This document shows, one piece after another, positions 25,006 to 32,776 of a stretch of DNA of 64,000 bases; the first letter of the stretch is position 1, and every line of letters starts with the position of its first letter. Source of the DNA: Frateuria terrea (GTDB lineage Bacteria > Pseudomonadota > Gammaproteobacteria > Xanthomonadales > Rhodanobacteraceae). The position numbers and the translations under genes are program-made. Under the pieces are notes generated by a model. That model was not told where the DNA came from. It worked only from the letters and a program-made list of their open reading frames with translations, and did no database searches. The DNA lies in NCBI RefSeq assembly GCF_900115705.1, contig NZ_FOXL01000003.1, positions 558,001-622,000 of the forward strand. Direction: 5' to 3'.

Positions 25006-25093
25006 ACGCGGCCAGCCGTCTTCCGATTTCCGCCAACGCGAACGAGCGGCATCCAGGCCGCCGGAAGGACGCACACCAAATGGGGATCACGCA

Positions 25094-28000
25094 ATGACTC
25101 ATCGGCCACACGTCTTTACCCGCAAGCCGTTGTATGCCGCGCTCGTCGCGGCAAGCCTGCCCTTCGGCGCCTGTCTGGGCCTGCCCACGACGGCCACCGC
25201 CCAGGACGCGCCGGCGACCGCCGCGACGACCACGCCGCCACCACAGGCGACCGGCAGCGCCGAGGCGAAGAAGACGGACAAGCAGGCGGCGACCAACCTG
25301 CAGGCCGTCATCGTCAGCGGCTATCGCCAGTCGATCAACCAGAACATCCAGGACAAGCGCGATTCGAATGCCATCGTCGAGGTGATCAACGCGCAGAACA
25401 TCGCGCAGTTCCCCGCCAAGAACATCGCCGACGCGCTGGCGCACGTGCCCGGCGTGGTCATCACCCGTGAATCGGGCGAAGGCAAGACGGTCAGCATCCG
25501 CGGCCTTGCTCCCGAGCTGACGCTGACCGAGCTGAACGGCAACTACGTGGCCTCGGCCGATACCTCGGCCGGCCTGACGCGCTCGTTCAACTACACGCTG
25601 ATGCCGGCCAACCTGTTCTCCGACATCAAGCTCTACAAGAGCCTGGAGGCGCGCCTGGACGAAGGCGGCATCGGCGGCAACGTGGACCTGCGCACCCGCC
25701 GCCCGCTGGAGATGAAGGCGAACGAGGGCTTCGTGACGCTGACCGGTGCGGGCTCGGACAACAGCAGCAGGATCACGCCACAGGCCGCGGCACTGTGGTC
25801 CTGGAAGAACAAGGACGAGACCTTCGGCATCCTGCTCGCGGGTACCTACCAGAAGCGCCGGGACGTCGACTACACGGCCAACGCCTCGAGCTGGCACTGG
25901 TGGGCGGACAACTGCTCCGACTATGCGACCTGTGCCCAGCCCCCGGTCAACGTGCACGGGCAGCCGTACGACAGCAGCGTCGCTTCGAACATCGACCTGT
26001 GGGGCAACGGCGTGGTCGACCAGGCCGGCAATGGCTATTCGGGCTACTGGATGCCGCAGCAGTTCTCCACCAGCCGCAACCAGCTGGACCTGAAGACCAA
26101 GGGCGCCCAGGCCACCGTGCAGTTCAAGCCCATCGATCACCTGCTGCTGACGGGCAATTACTTCCGCTTCCAGCGGGAGCAGTCGCAGATCACCAATACG
26201 CTGGAGATCCCCGAGTGGGGCCTTCCCGGCAACAGCAACTTCGCCGACCAGCAGGGCCGGCTGCTCGCGCCCAACGGCCTGACGTTCGACCCGTCCGGCA
26301 CCGTCGTCACCGGCGCCAACTACGTGCTCCCGCCCGCGGGCCAGGGCTGCAATGCGACGACCAATCCCAGCACCGGCGAACAGCGCCAGGCGGTGGACGT
26401 GTGCTCCACCGAGATCCCTTGGCTCAACGGCAACTACTCGGTCGAGAAGGCCACCTCGCAGACCGCGAACCTGCAGGGCGAGTGGGACAATGGCGGCCAC
26501 CTCAGCGGCTCGTTCAACGTCGGCCGCACCTGGGCGACCGGTGGCCCGTCGATCGAGCTGGGCATGGCTGCCAAGCCGCGCAACTTCGTCAACGGCCAGT
26601 GGGTGGACGGCAGCAACGGCGCTGCCTGGACGATCAATGGCCGGCCGACCATCACCGCCGCGCCCGACGTGCTTGCGAACATGCTCGCCGGCGCCGGCCA
26701 GGTCGACCTCGGTTCGACCGGCTCCAACATGGTCAACACTGACACCTCGCAGAACTTCGCCCAGGCCGATTTCACCTGGGCCTTCGACGACGGCTGGATG
26801 CAGTCGCTGCAGTTCGGCGTGAAATACCGCAAGAACCACGCCGAGCAGCAGAGCAACGAAGTGCGCTGGTACTGCCGCGGCACCACGCTGCAGTTCCAGA
26901 CCTGCGACCCGACGGCCGGCCAGCTGCCCGCAGGCTTCCTGCTGCCGAACATGCTCGACGGCAGCAACGAGGCCTACAACGACAGCATCTTCCCGGCGAT
27001 CAACTACCCCGCCTACTACAACTACCTCAACGCGACCTACGACCGGGCGATCTACAACCGCCCGCAGGACACCTCTTCCATCGACGAGAAGATCTCCGCG
27101 GCCTACGTGCAGGCCAACTTCGACACCGGCAGCGTGCGCGGCAACGTGGGCCTGCGCTTCGTCAGCACGCAGCAGGACATCACCGTCGCCAACCAGATCA
27201 CCACCAACAACGCGGTGTACTACCACGATGCGGCGGGCAACATCCTGATCTGCCCGGCCAGCGGCGTGAACGCCGGCGGCGGGCCGTGCGCACCGGGCGA
27301 CTTCCAGTACCTGCCGCGCGAGCAGTCGGTGGTCGAGAGCTCCACCAGCGCCTCGACCAGCAAGCGCTACAACAAGCTGCTGCCCAGCTTCAACATCGCC
27401 TGGACCATCGCCGACGACTTCGTGCTGCGCGCCGCCGGCTCGCAGGCGATGGCCCGCGCCAACTACACCGATCTGGCCCAGCTGGGCAGCCTCACCAATG
27501 ACACCCAGGCCTATTACAACGACCGCAAGCAATTCGGCGCACCCCCGCCGGGCTGGTACGGCAGCGGCGCCAACCCGGACCTCAAGCCCTTCACCGCGAC
27601 CCAGTTCGACCTGGCCGGCGAGTGGTACTACGCGCCCGAGTCCGTGGTCGGCCTGGACCTGTTCCAGAAGAAGGTGAAGAACTTCGTCGTGCCGGTCACC
27701 GTCAACAACATCGCGGTGAACGTCGGCGACTCCGAACAGACCTTCCAGCAGTACAGCACCAACGCCAATGGCCGCTCGGGCACCTCCAAGGGCGTGGAGC
27801 TTTATACCCAGCACAGCTTCAAGTCCGGCTTCGGCTACATCGCCAACTACACGCTCAACAAGACCAATGAAACGCCCGTCTCGCTCGGCGACACCCAGGT
27901 CGGCAAGTCGGAGCTGATCGGCAGCGCCAAGTACGCGGCGAACGTGTCGCTGTTCTACGAGAAGAACGGGCTGCTGCTGCGTGCCACCAGCAACTGGATC

Positions 28001-28246
28001 GGGCGCACCATGGAGGGGCTCGCGGCGGGCCTGCCCATCTACACGCGGCCCTACCACCAGATCGATCTGAACGGCGATTACGAATTCAACAAACACCTGA
28101 TGCTGACCGCGTCGATCATCAATCTCACACGTTCCATGCCGCGTTCGTACCTCGGCGACGACACGGCGGCGCGGTTGAACCAGCTCGAGTACGCCGGGCG
28201 CCAGTACTACCTGGGACTGACGTACAAGTTCGGCGGCGCCGACTAG
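25094..28246 (+). CDS. TonB-dependent receptor (Xanthomonas/Caulobacter type)
   Basis: 1050-residue outer-membrane transporter. Signal peptide at about 10-37 (ending ATAQDA), a Pro/Thr/Ala linker, TonB-box-like QAVIVSGYRQSI (about 73-84), plug domain with IAQFPAKNIADALAHVPGV and GEGKTVSIRGLAPELTLTE, then a 22-strand barrel ending in QYYLGLTYKFGGAD with the usual terminal aromatic strand. This subfamily typically imports oligosaccharides. The following gene is a GH92 alpha-mannosidase, so mannosides or N-glycan fragments are the likely cargo (inference). Start at the ATG of MTHRPHVFTRKPLYAAL; the upstream open frame lacks signal-peptide character. Confidence 0.93.
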   Translation: MTHRPHVFTRKPLYAALVAASLPFGACLGLPTTATAQDAPATAATTTPPPQATGSAEAKKTDKQAATNLQAVIVSGYRQSINQNIQDKRDSNAIVEVINAQNIAQFPAKNIADALAHVPGVVITRESGEGKTVSIRGLAPELTLTELNGNYVASADTSAGLTRSFNYTLMPANLFSDIKLYKSLEARLDEGGIGGNVDLRTRRPLEMKANEGFVTLTGAGSDNSSRITPQAAALWSWKNKDETFGILLAGTYQKRRDVDYTANASSWHWWADNCSDYATCAQPPVNVHGQPYDSSVASNIDLWGNGVVDQAGNGYSGYWMPQQFSTSRNQLDLKTKGAQATVQFKPIDHLLLTGNYFRFQREQSQITNTLEIPEWGLPGNSNFADQQGRLLAPNGLTFDPSGTVVTGANYVLPPAGQGCNATTNPSTGEQRQAVDVCSTEIPWLNGNYSVEKATSQTANLQGEWDNGGHLSGSFNVGRTWATGGPSIELGMAAKPRNFVNGQWVDGSNGAAWTINGRPTITAAPDVLANMLAGAGQVDLGSTGSNMVNTDTSQNFAQADFTWAFDDGWMQSLQFGVKYRKNHAEQQSNEVRWYCRGTTLQFQTCDPTAGQLPAGFLLPNMLDGSNEAYNDSIFPAINYPAYYNYLNATYDRAIYNRPQDTSSIDEKISAAYVQANFDTGSVRGNVGLRFVSTQQDITVANQITTNNAVYYHDAAGNILICPASGVNAGGGPCAPGDFQYLPREQSVVESSTSASTSKRYNKLLPSFNIAWTIADDFVLRAAGSQAMARANYTDLAQLGSLTNDTQAYYNDRKQFGAPPPGWYGSGANPDLKPFTATQFDLAGEWYYAPESVVGLDLFQKKVKNFVVPVTVNNIAVNVGDSEQTFQQYSTNANGRSGTSKGVELYTQHSFKSGFGYIANYTLNKTNETPVSLGDTQVGKSELIGSAKYAANVSLFYEKNGLLLRATSNWIGRTMEGLAAGLPIYTRPYHQIDLNGDYEFNKHLMLTASIINLTRSMPRSYLGDDTAARLNQLEYAGRQYYLGLTYKFGGAD

Positions 28247-28254
28247 GCGGATGC

Positions 28255-28281
28255 GCGGGGCCAGGCGCTTGCCGGCCCCGC
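28255..28281 (+). terminator. Hairpin between receptor and GH92 genes
   Basis: Perfect arms GCGGGGCC (28255-28262) and GGCCCCGC (28274-28281), eight bases after the receptor stop. No T-run. It may reduce read-through into the GH92 gene, giving less enzyme than receptor. Confidence 0.45.
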
Positions 28282-28384
28282 GGCGGGTGGGTCCGGGGGA
28301 TCCGCCCGCGCGTCCTGCCGCCGTTCGATCGCCGCGCGGAGAAGGCCCGCGCGGCGGACACGCCACAGCATCGGGGAAAACACC

Positions 28385-30775
28385 ATGGACAGCCATGCCG
28401 CGCGCTTTCGTCGTCGCGCGCCATCGAACCGCTCCGCGATCCTGGCGATCGCATGGGCGATGCTTGCGTTGGGCCACATGGACGCGGCCCGCGCCCGCGA
28501 CGGCAACGTGCCACCGTCGACGGCGCAGGCCCTCGACGAAGCCGACCCGCGCGTCGGCACGGCGCCGCTGGATCGGCAGGCGCTGATCGGCAACGCACCA
28601 CCGCCGGGCGAGCCGCTGTATTCGGGCATGACGTCGCCGGGTGCGAGCCTGCCGCACGGTTCGACCGAGGCGACACCGGTCAACCTCAATGTCGACCTCA
28701 GCTATCCCGCCGGCGTCGGCATGTCGTACTACTACCCGAAGCCGACGATGATCGGTTTCACCGGGGGCGGCTCCAGCTACGGCGGTGGTGCTTCGCCCAT
28801 GGTCATGCCGGTCGTGGGTGACTGGACCGTGCCGCCGGACTACGCGCAGTCGTACTACGACAAGGCCGGCGAGAAGGCCTCGCCCGGCTACTACGCGGTC
28901 GACCTCGCCACGTTCCACACCCGCGTCGAGCTCACTGCGACGCGGCAGACCAGCCTGATGCGCTTTACGTTCCCGGCGAGCCATCGCTCGAACGTGGTCG
29001 TCAACCTGCGCCGTCCTGGCGGCGAGGTGGAAGTCGTCGGCGACCGCACCATCCGTGGCGTCGCCACGGGCAGGCAACCGGAACGCGACCCGAACGGACC
29101 CTGGTTCGTCGCCGAGTTCTCACGGCCGTTCGCCGGCTTCGGCACCTTCCGTGCGGACCGCAGCCATGAGGGCTACGGCATCGGTGATGCGGACGTGCAA
29201 CAGGAACGGCGCACGGTGTCCGGCAGCTATGCCGGCGCCTACGTCACCTTCGACACCAAGGCCGGCGAGCAGGTGCTGGTGCGGATCGCCCACGGCCACA
29301 GCGCCGCCGAGGCGGAAGCGAAGCTGCGCGCGGAGGATCCCGACGGCGACTTCGAGCAGGTGCACGCGCAGGCGCGCGCAGCCTGGGCGAAGCTGTTCGA
29401 TCGCGTCCAGGTGAGCGGCGGCACGCCGAAGCAACGCATGCTGTTCTACTCCACGCTCTACCACTCTTTCGCCAGCCCGCGGCTGGTCGCGCGCAAGGGC
29501 GAACGGTTCACCGACGGCAACGGCCAAACGCGCGTGGCCGAGCACGACCGCTACGGACCGGTGCCATTCTGGGACACCGGCCGCAACCAGATCGTGCTGC
29601 TGATGCTGCTCGAGCCCGGGGTGGTGCAGGACATCATGCGCTCCGAGCTCGACATGGCGCGCGAAAGCGGCCACATGAACACCTCGTTCCACGGCGACCA
29701 TGCAGTGCTGCTCTACGACGGCGCATGGCAGCGCGGTATCCCGTTCGACTACGCCGCCGCCTACGAATACCTGCGCAAGAATGCGACCGATCCCGAGGGC
29801 CCGCGCCATTACCTGGACGAGTACGCGAAGAACGGCTGGATCGCCGACGTCGTCCCGCCCGGCAATCCCAGCCCGCCCTACGCCGGTGGCAAGGCGGGCG
29901 TCGCCACCACGCTCGAATACGCCTGGGACGACCATGCGCTGGCCGACGTCGCCCGCCGTCTCGGCAAGACCGACGACGCACGGATGTTCCTGCACCGCGC
30001 GGCCAACTACCGCAACGTATTCGACCCCTCCGTCGGCTTCATGCGTGGCAGGACGGCGGATGGGCAGTGGATATCGCCGTTCGACCCGGGCGAGCCGTAC
30101 TACAACTTCATGATGAAAGAGGCATCGGGATGGTCCACGCTGTGGCTGGTGCCGCACGACGTGCAGGGGCTTATCGACCTGCTCGGCGGGCGCGCCGCGT
30201 TCAACGCCAAGCTCGATGCGTTTTTTGCCACGCCCTACCATCCGAAGGGGATCTGCCGCGACTGCACCGGCCTGATCGGGCAGTACGTGCAGGGCAACCA
30301 GCCGGACCAGCAGGCGGCCTACCTGTACGCCTGGAGCGGCCAGCCGTGGAAGACACAGGCGCTGGTGCGGCGCATCCTCGGCACGCTCTACGGCAGCGAC
30401 GCCAGCGGCTTCGGCTTCCCCGGCATGGACGACCAGGGCTCGACCTCGTCCTGGTATGTGCTGAGCGCGATGGGCTTCTACCCGGTCGATCCGTCCACGC
30501 CCGACTATGTCCTGGGCAGCCCGATCTTCGACCGGGTGCGCCTGCGCATGGGCAACGGCAAGGTGTTCGAAATCGTCGCGCGCAACAACTCGGACCAAAA
30601 CAGGTACATCCAGTCCGCCACGCTCAACGGCAAGCCCTGGACCAGGCCCTGGTTCAGCCAGGCGGACATCGCCGGCGGCGGCACGCTGGTGCTCACCATG
30701 GGGCCGCAGCCGAACAAGGCGTGGGGTGCCGAGCCGGGCGATGCGCCGCCTTCGATGTCGCCGCGCGGTCCGTGA
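28385..30775 (+). CDS. GH92 family alpha-mannosidase, exported
   Basis: 796 residues. Signal sequence at about 17-37 (AILAIAWAMLALGHMDAARA). An N-terminal beta-sandwich (about 70-330) precedes an (alpha/alpha)6 barrel (about 345-720). The general-acid Glu is retained as Glu579 in MKEASGWSTLWLVPHDVQGL, and the base aspartates as D682/D683 in GMDDQGSTSSWYVLSAMGFY. Two signatures differ from the usual family form: GNEPSHH is GNQPDQQ (637-643), and GQMSAW is GSTSSW. The enzyme should be calcium-dependent and remove alpha-linked mannose in the periplasm, but linkage specificity may be shifted. It is 138 bases downstream of the receptor. Confidence 0.9.
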   Translation: MDSHAARFRRRAPSNRSAILAIAWAMLALGHMDAARARDGNVPPSTAQALDEADPRVGTAPLDRQALIGNAPPPGEPLYSGMTSPGASLPHGSTEATPVNLNVDLSYPAGVGMSYYYPKPTMIGFTGGGSSYGGGASPMVMPVVGDWTVPPDYAQSYYDKAGEKASPGYYAVDLATFHTRVELTATRQTSLMRFTFPASHRSNVVVNLRRPGGEVEVVGDRTIRGVATGRQPERDPNGPWFVAEFSRPFAGFGTFRADRSHEGYGIGDADVQQERRTVSGSYAGAYVTFDTKAGEQVLVRIAHGHSAAEAEAKLRAEDPDGDFEQVHAQARAAWAKLFDRVQVSGGTPKQRMLFYSTLYHSFASPRLVARKGERFTDGNGQTRVAEHDRYGPVPFWDTGRNQIVLLMLLEPGVVQDIMRSELDMARESGHMNTSFHGDHAVLLYDGAWQRGIPFDYAAAYEYLRKNATDPEGPRHYLDEYAKNGWIADVVPPGNPSPPYAGGKAGVATTLEYAWDDHALADVARRLGKTDDARMFLHRAANYRNVFDPSVGFMRGRTADGQWISPFDPGEPYYNFMMKEASGWSTLWLVPHDVQGLIDLLGGRAAFNAKLDAFFATPYHPKGICRDCTGLIGQYVQGNQPDQQAAYLYAWSGQPWKTQALVRRILGTLYGSDASGFGFPGMDDQGSTSSWYVLSAMGFYPVDPSTPDYVLGSPIFDRVRLRMGNGKVFEIVARNNSDQNRYIQSATLNGKPWTRPWFSQADIAGGGTLVLTMGPQPNKAWGAEPGDAPPSMSPRGP

Positions 30776-30832
30776 TTGCCTCCCCGGCGCCACTCGAGGT
30801 TCCGGGCGGGGGATCATTCGAGGTTGCGCGCC

Positions 30833-31606
30833 TCAGGCACCCAGCGCGCCGCGTACCCGCGCCTTTACGCGGCGCCCGACCGCCAGCGTGGCGCCGGAGC
30901 GGGTGGTCAGCAGGAGCTGGCCGTTGGCGGCCGTAGCTACCCGGACGACCGCCGCCAGGTTGACCAGCGTGGAGCGGTGCACGCGCACGAAACGCGTCGC
31001 CGGCAATGCCGACGCCAGCCGGTTGAGCGCGTCGCGCATCAGGTAGCCGCGTTCGGCCGTATGCGCCTGGACGTAGTCGCCATCAGCGGCAAACCACTCG
31101 ATGTCGTCCAGTGAGAGGCGCAGGCGGCCCGTTCCCCATTCGACCCAGACCTCGCCGCCATCCTCGGCGGGAACCCGTTCGCGTAGCGTTCGCAGCGAGG
31201 CTTCCAGTGCGGCGACACGCTGGGTGGCGTTGTGCGCATGCAGCTGCGCGCGGGCGTGCTCCAGTGCCTGCGCGAGCCGTTCGGGCCGCACCGGCTTGAG
31301 CAGGTAGTCGGCCACCTGCATTTCGAAGGCGCGCACCGCGTACTGTGGCCAGGCGGTGACGAACACCACGGCCGGCGCGACCGCCGGCGACAGCCGCGCC
31401 GCCAGCTCGATGCCGGCCAGCTGTGGCATCTCGATGTCCAGCAGCAGCACGTCGACGCGCTCGCGCGCGAGCACGTCCAGGGCCTCCATGCCGTTGCAGG
31501 CGAAGCCGGCGACCTCGATGCCTGGCGACTCCTGCAGCATGCGTGCGAGCACGCGGCGCGCGGGCGCCTCGTCGTCCACCACCAGCACGCGCAGTGGCGA
31601 GGTCAT
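30833..31606 (-). CDS. LytTR-type response regulator (system 2)
   Basis: 257 residues. Receiver domain (about 5-120) with VVDDEAPAR, phosphoacceptor Asp57 in VLLLDIEMPQLAG and the lysine of YLLKPVRPERL; LytTR DNA-binding domain (about 155-255) with IEWFAADGDYVQAHT and RFVRVHRSTLVNLAAV. It overlaps the kinase stop by ATGA. It converges on the GH92 gene (57-base gap). Possible targets are the glycan genes either side. Confidence 0.92.
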   Translation of the reverse strand: MTSPLRVLVVDDEAPARRVLARMLQESPGIEVAGFACNGMEALDVLARERVDVLLLDIEMPQLAGIELAARLSPAVAPAVVFVTAWPQYAVRAFEMQVADYLLKPVRPERLAQALEHARAQLHAHNATQRVAALEASLRTLRERVPAEDGGEVWVEWGTGRLRLSLDDIEWFAADGDYVQAHTAERGYLMRDALNRLASALPATRFVRVHRSTLVNLAAVVRVATAANGQLLLTTRSGATLAVGRRVKARVRGALGA

Positions 31607-32640
31607 GGGGGCGTCGCCGGCAGGTGGACGTGCGCGACGAAGCCGCCTTCGGTCAGTGCATGCGCCTCCAGGCGCGCGGCCGCACCGTAGAGCAGCTGCA
31701 GGCGGCGTGCGATGTTGGACAGGCCCACGCCGGCGCGTCCCCCGCGCGGCGCGGCGCAGGCACGGCCGTCGTCCGCCACCCGCAGCACCCAGCCCTCATC
31801 CGCGGCGGCGGCGGACAGGCGGATGGTCATGGTGCCGTCGGCGCCGGCAAGGCCATGCTTGATACAATTTTCCACCAGCGGCTGCAGCACCATCGGCGGC
31901 AGCCTGCGCTGGAGCATCTCCGGCGGCATCGCCTCCACCAGCTGCAGTCGGCCACTGAAGCGTTGCAGCTCGATGGTCAGGTAATGGCGCACCGAGGCCA
32001 GCTCATGCGCAAGCGGTACCTGCGCCGGCGGATCGGATTCGAGCGAACTACGCAGGAAGTCCGAAAGTGCGAGCAGGCTGCGCCGCGCGCCGGCCTCGTC
32101 GCCCTCCAGCACCAGCGCGTAGACGGTGTTGAGCGCGTTGAACAGGAAATGCGGGTTGAGCTGCTGCAGCAGCAGCCGGTGCTGTGCATCGAGCGCCGCC
32201 GCATTTGCCTGTGCGAGCCGCACCTCGCGATCGCGTCGCTGCGCATCGGCGTCGAGCGCTAGATAGAGCAGCACCCAGGCGGTGAACACCCACAGCACCA
32301 TCAGCGCCGTACTGGGAATGTCCGCCCAGGTCGGCGGACCCCAGTGCGGGCGGATCACGTACAGCGCCAGCTCGTTGGCCAGCGCGTAAAGCAGGCTGGC
32401 GAGCACCACGCCCGCGGCCGTCCATGCGCCGGTGCGCCATGCGTGCCGGCCGCGCACGCGTTCGATCAACCAGCCCAGCCCGAGGCACAGCAGGACGCCC
32501 CCACCGCACAGCGGCAGCCGGCGCAGCGCACGGTCGAGCCAGAAGGGCACCTGCAGCGTGTCGGCCGTCCACGCGGCGAAAGCCACCGCCCACAGCAGCA
32601 GGGTGGCCAGCAGCAGGGTGCGGGATCGGCGTTCGCTCAT
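31603..32640 (-). CDS. LytS/YehU-type sensor histidine kinase (system 2)
   Basis: 345 residues. Four membrane segments (about 9-25, 43-60, 72-95, 108-128) with short loops, then a coiled linker (QRRDREVRLAQANAAALDAQ) and the kinase core: His164 in LNPHFLFNALNTVYAL, N box VENCIKHGL, G1 VADDGRAC and G2 GVGLSNIARRLQLLYG. It is translationally coupled (ATGA) to its LytTR partner and divergent from the DUF5916 gene across 136 bases. The architecture is the same as system 1 at 9.4-11.2 kb, though the sensor regions differ. Confidence 0.9.
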   Translation of the reverse strand: MSERRSRTLLLATLLLWAVAFAAWTADTLQVPFWLDRALRRLPLCGGGVLLCLGLGWLIERVRGRHAWRTGAWTAAGVVLASLLYALANELALYVIRPHWGPPTWADIPSTALMVLWVFTAWVLLYLALDADAQRRDREVRLAQANAAALDAQHRLLLQQLNPHFLFNALNTVYALVLEGDEAGARRSLLALSDFLRSSLESDPPAQVPLAHELASVRHYLTIELQRFSGRLQLVEAMPPEMLQRRLPPMVLQPLVENCIKHGLAGADGTMTIRLSAAAADEGWVLRVADDGRACAAPRGGRAGVGLSNIARRLQLLYGAAARLEAHALTEGGFVAHVHLPATPP

Positions 32641-32776
32641 GCGGACCAGAGTGCGCCGCGACGACACCACCGGCAAGGCCGTTCGGCGAGCATCCGCTAC
32701 CGCCGGGCGAAAACGCGTTGACCCGGCCGGTCGCGGCCTGCGATTTGGACGTCTCCTTCCTTTCACGGAGACGGGG

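Larger units (their letters stand above)
24480..25093. other. Intergenic region between glnA and the TonB-dependent receptor
   Basis: 614 bases. It holds the glnA terminator, about 330 bases in which I see no gene, an operator-like palindrome at 24892-24905, and a leader of about 190 bases with a hairpin at 24965-25005. A 92-codon open frame in this leader has no recognisable features and I do not call it. Confidence 0.6.

Noticed and set aside
24819-25097. A 92-codon open frame in the receptor leader
   Set aside because: Basic, Ser/Arg-rich, no ribosome site or recognisable feature, and it overlaps the operator palindrome.
24875-29077. A 1400-codon open frame on the minus strand across the TonB receptor and GH92 genes
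   Set aside because: It is antisense to two clear genes, is Arg/Ala/Gly-rich with no domain, and arises from high third-position GC.
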